6,283 bases of DNA from assembly GCA_015233755.1 (NCBI GenBank), contig JADFXA010000136.1, positions 1-6,283 on the forward strand, written 5' to 3'. Below the pieces are notes generated by a model. The model searched no databases, was not told the origin of the DNA, and was given only the letters and a program-made list of their open reading frames with translations. Source of the DNA: Desulfamplus sp. Its GTDB lineage: Bacteria; Desulfobacterota; Desulfobacteria; Desulfobacterales; Desulfobacteraceae. Shown piece after piece: positions 5,619 to 6,283 of this stretch. The position numbers were made by a program, and so were the translations under genes. The first letter of the stretch is position 1, and each line of letters starts with the position of its first letter.

Positions 5619-6283
5619 ATGAATTTTTCAATAATTGCTGAAAATATAGGTATCTATTTTCAAGGACTTAACAACACTATCCAGCTTGTTGCTTTAGCTT
5701 TGGCTATTGGTTTTGTTATGGCTGTTCCTCTTGCTGTTATCCGTACATCTAAAAACTATCTTTTTTCTACCCCTGTTAGAGCTTATATCTATTTCTTTAG
5801 AGGAACACCACTTCTTGTCCAGATGTTTATGATCTATTACGGTCTTGGTCAGTTTGAACTCCTGAAATCTACATTTTTATGGACTTACCTTAAAGAAGCA
5901 TATTTTTGTGCATTGCTTGCATTTACTCTTAATACCGCTGCCTACACAACTGAAATATTGCGAGGTGCTATAGAAGGGACTCCATACGGCGAAATTGAGG
6001 CCGCAAAATCAGTTGGAATGTCAAGATTAAAGATGATGAAGCGTATAGTTTTGCCAAGTGCTTTTAGACGAGCCCTTCCTGCTTATAGCAACGAAGTTAT
6101 ATTTATGCTGCACGGAAGTTCATTAGCAAGCGTTATCACAATTATTGACATTACAGGAGCTGCCCGTATTGTCAATTCAAGATACTACACCCCTTATGAG
6201 GCATTTTTAACAGCCGCTATATTCTATCTTACCCTTACATTTATGATTGTATTTCTATTCAAAAAATTGGAATATCGCTGGTA
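5619..6283 (+). CDS. hisM: Polar amino acid ABC transporter permease, HisM/AotM type (3' partial)
   Basis: This is the partner permease that forms the channel heterodimer. The frame opens at ATG 5619 and is still open at the window's right edge after 221 complete codons and two bases. HisM proteins are about 235-240 residues, so probably only the last few to 20 residues are missing. Landmarks are the N-terminal hydrophobic segment (about 20-42), YIYFFRGTPLLVQMFMIYYG (56-75), ALLAFTLNTAAYTTEILRGA (98-117), the EAA loop (E127, A128, A129, G133, P146, in GEIEAAKSVGMS and IVLPSAFRRALP), and AYSNEVIFMLHGSSLASV (155-172). The SNEVIFMLH segment and the closing KKLEYRW are characteristic of HisM rather than HisQ. 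Codon use matches the neighbours, and the frame is uninterrupted. Confidence 0.95.
   Translation, partial: MNFSIIAENIGIYFQGLNNTIQLVALALAIGFVMAVPLAVIRTSKNYLFSTPVRAYIYFFRGTPLLVQMFMIYYGLGQFELLKSTFLWTYLKEAYFCALLAFTLNTAAYTTEILRGAIEGTPYGEIEAAKSVGMSRLKMMKRIVLPSAFRRALPAYSNEVIFMLHGSSLASVITIIDITGAARIVNSRYYTPYEAFLTAAIFYLTLTFMIVFLFKKLEYRW

Overview
The window carries three functional units, all on the + strand. They are the 3' part of a PAS-type hybrid histidine kinase (1-1434), a complete methyl-accepting chemotaxis protein (1555-2964), and a polar amino acid ABC importer of the HisPJQM/AotPJQM type (3158 to the right edge, last gene cut off). The DNA is visibly AT-rich with A/T-ending codons throughout, and nothing in base or codon use sets one gene apart from the others. 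No insertion sequences, tRNAs, rRNAs, CRISPR arrays or phage genes are visible.

The organism is a motile or sensory Gram-negative bacterium. The importer has a secreted periplasmic binding protein with a type I signal peptide, and the receptor has a two-TM topology with a periplasmic sensor. The kinase (PAS, AHDFNN-type H box, HATPase, C-terminal receiver) and the receptor with a very short linker after TM2 are styles common in AT-rich Desulfobacterota (Deltaproteobacteria) and Deferribacterota. This is an impression from family style, and I cannot name a genus.

Layout. 1-1434: kinase, running in from the left edge. 1435-1554: short spacer with a weak promoter candidate and the receptor's Shine-Dalgarno. 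1555-2964: receptor. 2965-3157: spacer of 193 bp with a good TTGACA promoter candidate for the importer. 3158-3934: ATPase. 3970-4779: periplasmic binding protein, on a GTG start with a strong Shine-Dalgarno. 4780-4920: 141-bp gap with a perfect 16-bp inverted repeat. 4921-5613: first permease. 5619 to the end: second permease, missing only its last few residues.

How it works together. The binding protein captures a polar, probably basic, amino acid in the periplasm. The two permeases form the channel heterodimer, and the ATPase (as a homodimer on the cytoplasmic side) drives import. The hairpin between the binding protein and the permeases is a plausible device for making more binding protein than membrane subunits. 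The kinase and chemoreceptor are sensory neighbours, but nothing in the sequence ties them to the transporter. Overall this is a fairly ordinary region. The points most worth a second look are the intercistronic hairpin, the short HAMP-like linker in the receptor, and the leader of the ATPase gene.
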